Assembly: GCA_021432605.1 (NCBI GenBank)
Contig: MU271146.1
Span: 868,001-932,000 of the forward strand
Direction of reading: 5' to 3'
Origin: Coniochaeta sp. PMI_546
Lineage: Eukaryota > Ascomycota > Sordariomycetes > Coniochaetales > Coniochaetaceae
Length of the DNA: 64,000 nucleotides
The notes below the pieces were generated by a model that was not told the origin of the DNA, ran no database searches, and saw nothing but the letters and a program-made list of their open reading frames with translations. The translations under genes were made by a program, and so were the position numbers. Positions 32,029 through 44,000 of the stretch are shown piece by piece; the first letter of the stretch is position 1, and each line of letters begins with the position of its first letter.

Positions 32029-33090
32029 ATGAAATCCACCCTTCCACGGTCTGACGATCATGTAGAAAGAAACTTCTTCTCAGAAATACCGCCTCCTCCT
32101 CCCTACCAACTCTCTGCTCCTCGTCTGAACAAACCCATCGCAATCCCCGCAACAAACGCAAAGCTCGGCTCCCCGTTCCTGCGAGCCTACGCCCCAGTGC
32201 TAGCGCAATACGGCCTGCCGAGCGAGTCATTCCTCTCCTTCATCGACGAGCTCAACCGCGCCGTCGTCGCAAGCCCGCCCCTGAAGATCCTCGGCCTCGC
32301 GGGCACCATTGTCTCGTTCGTCCCGCTACACACCGCCCAGATGGTCGGCCACGCCGTCAGCGGTGCAGCCGACCTTGCCGCATACGGACTTAGCAAGGGC
32401 CGTACGGAGATATATCTGCGCGAAGCGAACCGGGACCTGTTTGGCCCGCGCGGACTCAAGGTGGAGATCGCAAAGCTAGACGCCCTGGCCAAGCTGGCCG
32501 GGATGCCGATCCTCGACGCTGCGAGCGGTAAGATCGACAAGAAGGCGCCGCTACTTGGACCGCTCGAGGATATTTCCCAGCTCGGCTCGCTGGGCGTGCA
32601 GCAGCGCCGGTTACAGGCTTTAGAGCCCTGGATAGAGCCTCTGAATGTGTCGCTCCTTCCTCAAATAGAAACACCGTCCGATATCCTTGGCAAGATGAGT
32701 GCCGGGGCGAGCGAGCGGCAACGGAGGAAGGGAGAGGAGAGTCTGCTCAAGAGTAGACGAAAGGCGTTTGAAGGTTACGAGGAGAGTGGTAGAAAGGCTC
32801 AGGAGGATTACGATAAGGATATGAGCAAGCTTGATAGGAAGGAAGCCAAGGCACATGCTAAGAAATCCGATGACCCGAATAAGCTGCACAAGAGACTTCA
32901 AAAGGTAGAGAGGAAAAGGGAAAAAGCCACGAGAGAGTATGAGGACGAGATAGAGAAGGTGGAGAAGGACCGGTTGAGAGACGATAAGGAGGAGAAGGGC
33001 GTCAGGAAGATCCTCTGGCTAGTCATCCGCAATGTGGCCGATCCGAGTGGACCGGGCCCGAATCCCGACGTTCCAGAGTCCATCAACTGA
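32029..33090 (+). CDS. Conserved-looking fungal protein with C-terminal coiled coil, 353 aa
   Basis: Single exon. The N-terminus carries a proline run (EIPPPPPYQL). Residues ~50-130 contain small-residue hydrophobic segments (LKILGLAGTIVSFVPL, MVGHAVSGAADLAAYGL) that may be short membrane-associating helices. Residues ~230-335 are extremely charged and predicted coiled coil (KSRRKAFEGYEESGRK, LHKRLQKVERKREKATREY). No enzyme motif is recognised. The arrangement of hydrophobic hairpin plus long charged coil could suit a membrane-attached scaffold, but this is inference. The start codon is preceded by a long pyrimidine-rich leader and no upstream exon is evident. Confidence 0.75.
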   Translation: MKSTLPRSDDHVERNFFSEIPPPPPYQLSAPRLNKPIAIPATNAKLGSPFLRAYAPVLAQYGLPSESFLSFIDELNRAVVASPPLKILGLAGTIVSFVPLHTAQMVGHAVSGAADLAAYGLSKGRTEIYLREANRDLFGPRGLKVEIAKLDALAKLAGMPILDAASGKIDKKAPLLGPLEDISQLGSLGVQQRRLQALEPWIEPLNVSLLPQIETPSDILGKMSAGASERQRRKGEESLLKSRRKAFEGYEESGRKAQEDYDKDMSKLDRKEAKAHAKKSDDPNKLHKRLQKVERKREKATREYEDEIEKVEKDRLRDDKEEKGVRKILWLVIRNVADPSGPGPNPDVPESIN

Positions 33091-33826
33091 ATCAATATCA
33101 GAACTCTACAAATCAGGTCAGTGATCAAGTGACGACTTCCCTCTTGTGGCGACCTTGAAATAAGCGACTTCGGAGAGTTCCTTGTTAAAAGTGCAATGTC
33201 TTGGCAGCTGTCCCATTCTGTGACGAACTTTCAAGCTTGACAAGAGCCTCGTGCCAGTCGATAGTAACACTTGAAAACCGAGAGGATTGTACGCAGGCGC
33301 CTTCAGTACACAGTGAGGAGCGTGAGAAAGTGACAACATGAACATGAGGTACCTAGGTAATTAACCGTGGAACGGTTCCGGAGAGCAAAATCACGGACGA
33401 CTTCATCACACCCGACGGGAAAAGAGAAGGAGTGACGCTTATGATAGATTGTAGCTCTTTCAAAGTTCCGGGATGGTCGATAATCGTAGTGTAGACATGG
33501 GCGAGGCAACCAGTAGCTACAGCTTCCTAGACAATGCTGTCAAATATCAAGGCAGTGTTGGATAAGGACTTCGAGCTTCAGTACGTCAAGATAGCGCTGG
33601 CTGACGTGGATACGTTTATTCTTATCCCAGGACAACCGGCAATTATTCAATTCACCACTCCTCGGTCTGGATTGTTTTGTGTTTCGTCTTCACCTCAGTC
33701 TTCAAGCTGTTTCGTTAATTTCTTTCTGACCCTTCTGCCCATCTTATTTTCGGCAATCTTACCTGCCGAATCTAAAGCCCCATCAAACCTACAGACACAG
33801 ATCACTCCAAGCGCGAGATTCTTGTC
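33091..33826. other. Intergenic region upstream of BTB paralogue 3
   Basis: 736 bp. Short frames only. The last part before 33827 is pyrimidine-rich, as in a leader. Nothing else is recognised. Confidence 0.4.
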
Positions 33827-35190
33827 ATGGCCCTTTTCAGAGGGAGTCGTACGTCTAGACGACGTGTAGCATCTCGTCACACTATGTATGCCGACCTCTC
33901 ACCTGTCTTCGAAGGAGGATCTCAATCAGCTAGAATGCCATCCGAAATCGTCATCGACAAGAACGGCGACCTGCATCTCGAGGTCGGAGCTGACCATAAC
34001 GCCAAGGCAGTCACCTTCATCGTCTGCTCCAAGACCCTAGCCAGGACGTCACCGGTCTTCAACATCATGCTATTCGGACAATTTGCAGAGGCGAAGAGAA
34101 ATGCATTGGGACACTGGATCGTCCAACTTCCCGACGACCATCCGCACGGCTTTGGCATTGTTATGGACATCATCCACTCGAACACCGCCAAGGTCCCCGT
34201 CTATCTCGATGATCACCAATACAAATCAAAGTACTCTGACCGTCTGTACGAAATAGCCCGGATGACACACAAGTATGACATGGTAGATGTCGTTCGTCCG
34301 TGGGTAAACACCTGGCTTGATGAGGCATCCGTGTACCATACGTGCAGCTCCGAACCCCAGTTCCACGGACAGCTGTTATGGATAGCATGGGTGTTCGGCG
34401 ATGAGAGATTGCTGAATGCCGAGCTAGGTGCCCTTGTCCTTTTCGCTTATATCCAAAACAGAGACGATGAGTCCGCAGAGGAGAACTTCGAACAGAACAC
34501 CGATCAGGATTATCATGAACGACGGCGTTATGGCGACTCTGAGGACTTGTGCATAGTCGACCGCGAAGACCGTGTCACATTCCTTCATCACCCAGAAGGA
34601 GACGACAATGCGATTCTCACCCTCCTGGATGTAGCAGGTATGTGCTCATGTTCGAGCAGAGTATCTACTGGCACCACTCAGAGTCTATAAACTAACAAAG
34701 CGGTTGCGCAGATTCTATCGTAGACACGCGCCTTCTTATCATCAAATCCCTGATGGCCCCTGTGGTCTCGCTGCTGGCGCGACCCGTGGTGTGCACCAGG
34801 GTGATTGACAGATCGCTTGATGTGAACTACAAGGTGACTTGTACATCTCGTTTGTACGGCGAGCAGGTCTTCTGGCTCTACGATAAACCTACAGTCACAC
34901 CGAAGACGCTGGGCGATCTCTTACGTGGGCACAACCTACTCCCACCCTTCAAGCCGGAAGACTACAAGGGTTCTGTGGTACAACTATATGCACACCTGAA
35001 GGACTTGCGAAATATCTTTGGCGAGCACATCATGAGAGCGGACAGCGAGAGAAACTGGATGGATGTGTATGATTTGATGCAGGAGCTTGATGTGGTATTC
35101 AGAAATCGGCCCCCGGTTCCGCTCAGGCTGTCGGAGAGAGATTGCCTGCAACGCCACAGAGAGAAGTGCGGTCTGATAATCGAGGCTTAG
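33827..35190 (+). CDS. BTB/POZ domain protein, paralogue 3 of 4
   Basis: Exons 33827-34637 and 34712-35190 with a 74-bp phase-1 intron; 429 aa. Starts at 33884 or 33935 would remove a basic N-terminal stretch (MALFRGSRTSRRRVASRH) that the other copies lack. The BTB core is VIDKNGDLHLEVG, VCSKTLARTSPVFNIMLFGQFAEAK, HWIVQLPDDHPHGFGIVMD and IIHSN. Then follow MTHKYDMVDVVRPWVNTWLDE and LLWIAWVFGDERLLNAEL. An acidic loop (RDDESAEENFEQNTDQD) precedes the intron. The intron lies right after ILTLLDVAG, the same site as the other copies. The second exon starts DSIVDTRLLIIK, matching paralogue 4. Function is unknown; it may act as an adaptor or dimerisation protein. Confidence 0.82.
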
Positions 35191-35644
35191 AGCGTGGACC
35201 TTTTCCCTGTCATACCCGTCATCAGCCGTTCAGCTCAGCACAACTGTCGTGCTCCATTGGGAAAGTCAATGGTAGTACAGTTTAGATTCTCGTCTGGTAA
35301 CTTCTCGTCTCAAGATAGCCATGGCATCTCCATAGGACATTGCGTTCTCTGAAGTTGCCCTCTGTATCTCTATCTGTTGTGTCTGGGTTAAGTGTGGGCG
35401 CTATGAACTGGCGTGCCCGACAAAGATGTATTACAATTTCATGTCCATGTCATATTGTGATTTCAGTCGTAAATAGCCAAACCAGAACACACCCAAGCAT
35501 ATTGGGATTACTGCGTCATTGAACCGCTTGGGCTGCTAGACTGAGTGCGGGTTTACTATGAGGGTGCTTTAGCTTTCCCAGATTACGTACCGGCTTCATG
35601 TTATAGTAGGATCATAGCCTTTCAACCGTCCCTACAAATGGGTC
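35191..35644. other. Intergenic region between convergent genes
   Basis: 454 bp with no recognised feature. Confidence 0.4.
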
Positions 35645-37135
35645 TCAAACTTCTGCTCCTTTTTCTGGTATCCCCACCGAAATGTGGCCCGGCTCTCCTG
35701 CCGCAGCTTGAGTATCGTCGATTCGTTGCTGCCAGACTCTCTGTATTTCCTCCCGGATTCCTTCCCGAGTATCCTGGTCATCTTGAGATACGTTTGAGCA
35801 TCTCTGGTCGTATATGCTGAGGGATTCATCCAGGTGAGCCTCGGTTGGGTTGTTTCCGTTTGTATCGACATTGTGTAGAAATCCCACAGCAGCCTCCAGT
35901 GCCTGGAAGACATCTCTGCTAGGCAGTAGACCGATACTGATCCAGCTCAGTGACCCTAATTGGTAGTCAGCGGCGATACCAATGCTCGCCCGGATGATGC
36001 TCTTGTAAAGCTTGTCTCCGGGCTCGACCTCCAACGCGCTGTAAGGCCCAAGCACGCTATTGGAGCCGGTCTCCAAGGTACGATCCACCACAGTTAACAG
36101 GATTTCGGCGGCGGATCCGTATAAAAGCATTCCCAGAAATACGAGTTGCGTGTAGCCGTTCATGTTCACCATGCAGGCAACCGACGCAAGCGCAGCGAAG
36201 AGACCAGTCACGATCCAGGACCAGTGGACAAGGCGAGACCAAGGATCGCCGGAAAACCTCCATGAAGTACGAGCCCAGCGTTCCATGGTCTCTTGCGTAC
36301 CCCTAAACACAATCCAACCACCTGACGGTCGCCCGTAGACTGCGTAGACGATCCTCTCATCTGCCCGGATCCGGAGCGTTGTCCAAGTGTCAGGCTCGAC
36401 CAGCCGGCCAAAGGAAATCGCCACGGATGCGAACCAGTGCAAAAGGTAAACTCCAAAGAGCACAATACCCCACATGTCAGCCCATAGTACGCAAAAGACG
36501 AGACCAAAAACAACAATCAGACTCATCAGCACCTCCACCGCCCTAAACACGAGCCTCCCGAGGCGTTGGCTCAGCTCCCGCACCTCCCGACTTTCGGTTA
36601 CCACCTGAGCGTCTGAGAGACCCTTACCCCGCGCCCGGAGGGAGACGACAACAATGTCGTTGCCGGGATATCTTGAGGGTCGGAAGCTGAGGGAGTCGAT
36701 CAGGCCCGACTCGCAGCTGCTGACTGGCAGGGTTCGGAAGAGGTTGACGGCATTGCCGATTGTGGACTTGACACTGAGCTCGTCGACGCTAGCCATGAAC
36801 ATCTCGAGCGCTGGATGTACGGATCGGTAGTTGGACGTGAGGTGGCTGACCAGCACCGACACGGGCACGGTGACCGCCCCGATCTGCATCAGGTGTGGCC
36901 AGCGGAAGCGATCGCGGCAGGGCTGCGCGTAGAGCCTTGAGGTGCTTACGGACGCGCGCGGGTTCCAGAGGATTGCGAGTACCGCGAGAGGGTCGAAGGA
37001 TACGGCATCTGTCCGCTTGACGGTGACGGCTGCGTTTGGCTCCACTCCAAATGGAAGAGTCGCGTCGACCAGCCATGACAAACACGCCGTAATAAGTAAC
37101 GAGGAACATGAAAATATGTAGTAAGACATGACCAT
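35645..37135 (-). CDS. Multi-pass membrane protein of unknown function, 496 aa
   Basis: Single exon from ATG 37135. The first ~25 residues are hydrophobic (YYIFSCSSLLITACLSWL) and could be a signal anchor. Further membrane segments are visible at LMQIGAVTVPVSVLV, VLMSLIVVFGLVFCVLWADM, WGIVLFGVYLLHWFASVAI, WIVTGLFAALASVACMV and LVFLGMLLYGSAAEILLTV. That makes about six in total. The C-terminal ~110 residues are soluble and acidic. No transporter or enzyme signature is recognised. It lies between BTB paralogues 3 and 4. The coding frame is clean, and its amino-acid composition and segment spacing look like a real integral protein. Upstream exons cannot be excluded. Confidence 0.7.
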   Translation of the reverse strand: MVMSYYIFSCSSLLITACLSWLVDATLPFGVEPNAAVTVKRTDAVSFDPLAVLAILWNPRASVSTSRLYAQPCRDRFRWPHLMQIGAVTVPVSVLVSHLTSNYRSVHPALEMFMASVDELSVKSTIGNAVNLFRTLPVSSCESGLIDSLSFRPSRYPGNDIVVVSLRARGKGLSDAQVVTESREVRELSQRLGRLVFRAVEVLMSLIVVFGLVFCVLWADMWGIVLFGVYLLHWFASVAISFGRLVEPDTWTTLRIRADERIVYAVYGRPSGGWIVFRGTQETMERWARTSWRFSGDPWSRLVHWSWIVTGLFAALASVACMVNMNGYTQLVFLGMLLYGSAAEILLTVVDRTLETGSNSVLGPYSALEVEPGDKLYKSIIRASIGIAADYQLGSLSWISIGLLPSRDVFQALEAAVGFLHNVDTNGNNPTEAHLDESLSIYDQRCSNVSQDDQDTREGIREEIQRVWQQRIDDTQAAAGEPGHISVGIPEKGAEV

Positions 37136-38880
37136 AAGGTATTTCCGCACCTGTCGGGTGACAGTTCGTGGAAGTTTGGCAGTGCGTGTTTCAAATAGCG
37201 CATGCCATCGCGTTCAGCTGAAGTGTGAGCAGCCCATGCATTGCCTCAACACAGACACCAGCAAGTAGAGGAGTAATCTGCTGTGTCACGTGAGCGATAC
37301 CCCCAGAACTGATCCTTCCAATTTGTAAAATACCGTCTCAGAAAAGAGGCGGCCCTATATATGCGAGATGCTCGAGTTCTCGTGGTGAAATCGTGTAGAT
37401 ATAAATGACAACGGCCAATAAATCAGAACCTGGCTGGAAGATCCACCCAAGCGGTATCAACAAAGGCACACCTCCAAGTCCATGCTGAGGAGACGAGAAC
37501 CTGACTGAGCACTCGTCACTTCGAGACTAACCTAATCGACTGACTACAGGCAAACAAATCTTAGGCTCTGCTGAAGTGAATCGTTTTCGGCTTGGTAAAT
37601 CACGAATGAAGCTGAACACGGCAGCGATTGATGCACCGGGGGGAGAAGGGCTCGAATCTTTTGCATCACTTGACGAACCAATCTAGACCAATTTTGTTCG
37701 CTTCTCGTTTTTCCTGAGCATGTCCTCGGCTTGCCTGAGCCTACATGATGGAAGAGTGACAGACTAAGCAAGCTATTAGAGGGCAATTTTCGGGATGCGC
37801 AACACATTTGAAGGTCGTACTTGTCCACATTCGCTCTGGCGCCACGGGGGCTTTCAGATTGATGTTCGCCACCTTCGTTGATGTCTATTCTAGAATGGTC
37901 GTAGAGATTCTAGGAAACCTTCATGCTACCGTATCTGATGTTCATCAGCATAGGCAAGCTGTTGACATTGTCCTCCGACAGCTCAAACACCGTAACGCCA
38001 GCAGGTTTAGATTAAACAAAGCATCCATAAAGTGCAGTTCTTCAATGATGCGACGCTCGTGCAAATGACTAAGAGCTAACATTGAATGTCAATCTCAGTA
38101 GGCCATGCTCAAATCGCAGGTCGCCGTGCTGATGTTACGCGTCTTCTCGACTTGAAATCCACGACAGTTTTGGGGGAAGCAATGTATCTTAGAGCTGACA
38201 CACCTAGTAATGACCGTGAATTTGCTGGTGATGCTCCGTAACTAACCTTGGTGGTCTAGTGGAGGTTGTTGAAATGGTTGATACTATATTGGACCAGCCT
38301 CCCAACCTAGCAAAGAGTTCAGTAGCATTCTCGCCTTCCCTTTCATTTTTGTCTCAAAAATCCCGGAAGAAGTGAAGTACTATCTGGTACCTGCTCTCAC
38401 ACACATGCTCAACTTAAACCTAAGGTGACAACTCGACCAGGGTAGTTCTTGCCCACCACGATAAACAGCCAATACCTTCTCAACGTCACAATATTCCGCG
38501 TCGGGAAGGCAGAGCTCAGGCTGCCCAGTGTTACTGACCTCACTTTCAACTCGTTACAGTAAAAAATCGAAAAGCACCATACCGAGCCACATTCTCCCAC
38601 ATTTGTCCTTCTTTCAAGTCTCTTTTCGTCTTTCCTCACGGTGTAATTCTTTTCATCATCCGTCCCCTCACGTCTCTTGGTGTCGAAAAAAATAGACAAG
38701 CTACCTCGAAGCCGAAACCCTGTCATTGATTCTGTCCGAACGACAGCGCTACCACGGAGCTTTCATCTTTTCTGCATCTGGCAGTTTCAAGTGCCACGTC
38801 CACAGGATCCCGGTTCTTGACTTCGAGAAAACCTGAGTACAAGTAATCTCTCCTTTTTCAGCAGCACAGTCACCGTCACG
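37136..38880. other. Long intergenic region with a possible gene relic
   Basis: 1.75 kb. Around 37808-38300 there are protein-like stretches in shifting frames with stops (for example HQHRQAVDIVLRQLKHRN). They could be the remains of a gene or retroelement, but no family can be assigned. The last ~200 bp are the leader of BTB paralogue 4. Confidence 0.4.
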
Positions 38881-40139
38881 ATGCCATCCGACGGATCTCC
38901 TAAGCCGAGACTAGTGAGAAGATTCCCGGGATGCTGGGATGGTCCAGAAGAGATGATATTCGATGAGCGGGGTGATTTACAACTCGTTGTCGATGGCGGA
39001 AGAAAATTCCTCGTGTGCTCTCGGGCCCTTGCAAGAGCTTCGACCGTCTTTGCCAGCATGCTTTACGGTGGGTTTGCTGAAAGCAAGCCGCTTGAAGGCG
39101 ACTGGGTAGTCACCCTTCCTGACGAGACCCTCCATGGCTTTCCGATTCTTCTGGAAATCATGCACGGAAACCTTCACGAAGTACGTCATGATATATTTGA
39201 GCATCTGAGGGCAGAGAATCTCGTCCAAGCCTCCAAGTTACTATGTGAGGTGGCCATCACAGCGAATAAATATGACCTTGTGCATATATGCTGGCCGTGG
39301 GCCGAATCATGGCTTGGTAAATGCAGACAATTCTACGACGACTGGTACGATTTATATGGGTGGCGTGGCGAGTTGATATGGGTCGCATGGGTCTTTGGTG
39401 ACGAGAAGTTGCTTCTTCGGGAAGTTGACCAAGTCGTTGGTGGCACGTTTGTAGGCAATGGAGAACAGGACGAAGAAGACGAGCAAGAGTCAAACGACCC
39501 AGCAGATCATGGCTCTGCGACTCCAGATTTCAATGGCATGGCATGTCATGAGCTCGGAACCGTGGACGCTTACGGACGTTACATGCCGCTCTACGATCCG
39601 AAGGGCGTCGATGAGTATGAGATCTTGCACCTGTTAGGCATCGGTATGCATAATATCCACAAGCTTGGTGAATACTAAATGTGATTTTCTGACGCCTAGG
39701 GAGATAATCAGAGCAAATTGATGACACACGGTTCAACGGGCTTGTGGCAATGATTGAGCCTGTCAAGTCGTTTCACGATGCAGTCTTGGCCGGAATATGG
39801 CCCTGCAGGTACATGTACCACAGCCACTGCAGCATTTTGCGAGAACTTTATTTTCAGGCATTGGGGCTTGCAGGGTTCGATCACCTACCAGAGGCGGAAA
39901 CTTACAAGGGAACCACCGGAGACTTGCATGGCCAACTCGCGAAATTGGGAGATGTGTTTGCGTGGCTGTGCGATGACTTCAGCCTTACGGCTGCAGGATG
40001 CTGCCTTCAACAGGTCATGGAGCGCGTTGAAGTGGCATTTCGAAGCTCGAAATTTCAACTACAAGACTGGCAAAAAGCTCATCTCAAGCGTCAGCAACAG
40101 AAGTCCCGTATCAACGCCGACTGGAAAGATCCAGAATGA
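38881..40139 (+). CDS. BTB/POZ domain protein, paralogue 4 of 4
   Basis: Exons 38881-39643 and 39712-40139 with a 68-bp phase-1 intron; 396 aa, the same length as paralogue 2. The acceptor was placed at ataatcag because it continues as EQIDDTRFNGLV, aligning with DSIVDTRLLIIK of paralogue 3. The nearer cctag would hit a stop. The BTB core is FDERGDLQLVVDGG, VCSRALARASTVFASMLYGGFAESKP, GDWVVTLPDETLHGFPILLE and IMHGN. It continues with ITANKYDLVHICWPWAESWL and LIWVAWVFGDEKLLLREVDQVV. An acidic run (EQDEEDEQESND) precedes the intron. Exon 2 keeps a Cys- and Leu-rich helical part (VFAWLCDDFSL). Function is unknown. Confidence 0.82.
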
Positions 40140-41028
40140 GACTCGGGTATGAGAACACGAACATTGCTTTGTTCATAACTTGCTCCCATACCAAGCCATC
40201 GGCTAATATATTGTTCATCAACCAGGCTCAACCTATGGATGTTTCTTGAGGTGCCTACATCCTTGCATCATCCTTCTAGGGCATTTGGGGAATAACTTCT
40301 GTTTTTGGATGTCTTGATACGCTTTCAGCAAGGGAAGATCTTCAATGCCGGAAACATGCAAGGAAAAAATAACAGCCTTGATTTCGTGTCCAGATCGACG
40401 GTATTCGGATATGTCGTCGGGATACCTAATCTGGAAATCTGACGACCGCCCCGCAAAAGCAGTTGAAAGCATGCCATCAGGGGACCGTCAAGGTGTCTTC
40501 TCCTCACAAGCAGCAGAGTTGGCCAGTCATTGAAACGAGCTAGATGGCGCGATGATTTTCTTACTGGGGCTGTGGCTTCCCCCCTGTGTATACTAGACAG
40601 CAATCACACGGCCTGTCATCAAGCGTGCTCGCGGCATCAGTAGCAGAACCATGATGAAAAAAACCGGTCACTTCTATTGCCATCTGGAATCTTGATGAAT
40701 GATGCTCAGAGACCGGTTAGACTTCCTGACTACTAACAGAGGCCGCAAAGGCGAGTATGGGATTACGCATGGCTATTCGGCCTCCGCAGGGGATATCTAC
40801 GATTTGGCTGAGGACGATTAAAACCAAGTGTCGGGAAGGCGATGAGTTCCAGGGCCATCCACCAACAAGTCGGAACGAGGACGTCATCTTCATACACATA
40901 AATTTTGCCAATTGAGTCTGCGATAGCTAACAAGCATCGTGGCCTTGACATTCCAGGCATCCTGGCCCAAAAGAGTACGAGATACCTGTCGAGGGTAATC
41001 TCCCCTTTACAACACCTTACAACACGCG
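40140..41028. other. Intergenic region, no gene recognised
   Basis: About 890 bp between convergent genes. Short frames only, and no repeats or RNA genes are seen. Confidence 0.4.
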
Positions 41029-44000
41029 TTATTCAACAACCCATCCCTTCCCGGGCACTTTCCGTTGTTTCACCTTCCTCGCCGGCAACGGCCACCCCAG
41101 CCCCCCAACGCCCTCAGCTCTCAGATACGGCACAACCCAAACCTCCCGGACCTTCCCACCCTCGCTCTCCGATCCCTTGACCTCCTTGATAGGCTTCCCG
41201 TACCCGATGAGCGGCGTGCCCTTAGCCAGCGCAGCGAGCTGGCCCCCCGTGACATCGGTGAGCGCATGCATCCTCGTCTTGGGCCTCTTCTCATCGTCTG
41301 CCAAGACGTTCCCCGCCCGCTGCAGATACGAGTAGACCACGTAATCGGGACACTCGTCCACGCTGAGGTGCGCTAGTGGGGACGAGGGGTGGATGTACAC
41401 CATCCCCTCCCCTGGCTCCGTGGCGCCTTCGAGCGGGACGAGGGGCAGGTACGGCACGTCGATGGCGCGGCGCGGCTTGCGGTGCTCCGGGGGCACGGGG
41501 GCTTTGTCTGCCCTGATGGCTACCTGGTCGATGAAGCCTGCCGCGACCATTTGCTTGAGGGCTTGGACCTGTTTGGGTGACGGGGGGTCTAGTTTGTCTT
41601 GCGGTTTGAGGTTGGCGAAGCCGGGGATGTTGGTCCTCAGTAGATCGACGAGTTGGTGGCGGAGCTGCTGGATTTCCTTGAGTGTCTTGAAGCGCACAAA
41701 GTGCGACTCGCACCAGGCTTCTGTGGGATCGTGGGCGAATTCGCCGACGACTTGGAGCAGCTTGATGGCATCGGACTTGTCGTCGAGGAAGCAGAAGTTC
41801 TTTTGGACTTTGTTGTAGGCTTTGCGGATGTTGGCTTGCTGCGTCTCGGCAATGACGTCTGCGGTTGTGCGGAAGGACTCATCGCCCTCGGCCTTTTCGG
41901 CCAGTTTGGGTATGGCTTGGTGTTCTGAGATGAAGACTTCGGGGGCGGATAGGCCTGCGACGAGGGCGATGGTGTAGGGCAGGCAGTCGTGTAGGTGGCC
42001 GACGAGGAGGATGCGGGCGAAACGCGGGGAGAGGGGGAAAATGGACATGGTGGAACCGATCTGGGTGACCTGGCCACTGGATGATACTGCTTGGAGATAT
42101 GAGAGGAGTTTCTCGGCCTTGGCGAGAGCCTGTCTGTCTGGTGGTGTCGGAAAAGGGAAGTTGACCACATGTTGCAGATTCATAGCCTTGAGCTGGAGTA
42201 CTACCCCTTCAATGGGCATCCGGAGTAGCTCGGGATCCGCGAACTGAGGAAGATCCCGCTCGTAGACGGCCGAGGAGTAGAGGCGGTAGCAGTGACCGGG
42301 CCCGGTTCGACCGGCACGGCCGGACCGCTGGTTGGCACTCGCTTTGCTGATCCAGCCGATTTCGAAGCTCTGAACACCACTTAACGGGTCGTAACGGCGC
42401 TCCTTGGACCTTCCGCAATCGAAGACGTATCGTATACCGGGTATCGTCAGACTCGTCTCCGCCACGTTGGTCGCTATGATGACTTGTCGATAGCCTTCTG
42501 GTGGAGGTTCAAACACTTTCATCTGGTCTTTCGTCGGTAGCAAGGAGTATAGGGGCAATATCTGCATCTTCAACGGACCTGTCCCTCCCTCCTCTTCGAT
42601 CTCGAATTCGGCTTCGTCGTGCTCGTCACCTTCGACGTCGCCATCAATGGACATGGCATCATCCATATCAGTGATATTTCGATCGTCGTAGTCTCCGAAA
42701 TCGATGTCTTCGACCTCGACGGGAGCCTCGTTGGCCGATATGCGCACTTTTGGTCCGCCAACAGCGCTTGGACCACCGAAAGCCGCTTTGAGCTTTTTGC
42801 TTAGCTCGACGATCTCGTTCTGGCCAGTGAGGAACACCAAGAATCCACCAGGGGGTAGTTTCTTGTGCCCTCGGCTGATCTTTCGGAACGCCTCTTCGAC
42901 ATAGTCGTGTCTCGTCTTGCGGGCGAAATGTATGGTAACCGGATGTTGCCGGCCTTCGACCTCGATGACGGGCGGAGGCGTTGGGAACAATACCGGGTTC
43001 TTCGTCATGTCATCTATCCGGAGCGTGGCGGACATGATGATGAGTTTCAGCGGTTTCACTGCAGGATCTTCCTTTGCCAGCTCAGCCCTGAGCTTGATCA
43101 CACGACTCAGCATTCCGATCAGGATGTCAGTGTTGACACTCCTCTCGTGTGCTTCATCGACAATGATAGCAGAGTACTTCTTTAGGGTTATGTCTTGTGC
43201 GACCTCACGTAAAAGAACGCCATCTGTCATAAACTTGACCGCCGTGCTGGCATCGACAGTTCCCTCAAATCGGATCTGATATGCAACCTTCTTTCCGTGA
43301 TCACCAAGTTCCTGCCCAACTCTCTTCGCCATACTGACAGCAGCAACCCGTCTTGGTTGCGTGATGCCAATCATGCCTGGAGTTGGAGAATCCGGAGCAC
43401 CATAACCAGCCTCGAACAGAAACTGAGGTACCTGGGTAGTCTTCCCTGAACCCGTAGCACCGCAGATAACCACGATGTCGTTGTTGTGTATGGCTTCCAT
43501 TATCTTCTGTTCTTCCGCAACAACAGGTAACTGCAGCCGAGCGGCCTGGATCTCAGGGTCCCTTGTGACAGCGATGCCGAATGCCTTCCGGTCTGTATTT
43601 GTGGTTGGCTGAAGTTCCTGTGGAAGGGGATCCTGTTCCACTGGACGGGGTTTGAAGTTTGCCGGCCGTGGTATGTCGAGTATAGACGGTCCAGATGTTG
43701 GCTCGAATCCTAACGCCTCATTTCTTTGCTGAGTTGCCCACGCCTTGAATGCCGATGATCTCTCTTTCCTCTTTGACGTGTCCTCCTCGTTAGGCTCCTC
43801 GTCCTCCTCCTCGTCATCTTCCGATTCTTCACCGTCGGAGTCCTCTTCTTCTGAGCTTGATCCTTCTGCGTCGCTTACTTGACTGCCATCCTCGTCTTTC
43901 GAGTCTTCATCCCCAGAGCTATCTTTAGGGAGATCTCCATCGTCGTCGCTGCTGAAGCCTCCAAAAGAATCGGTGTCCGACTCGGCACGGTGTGGTTGGA

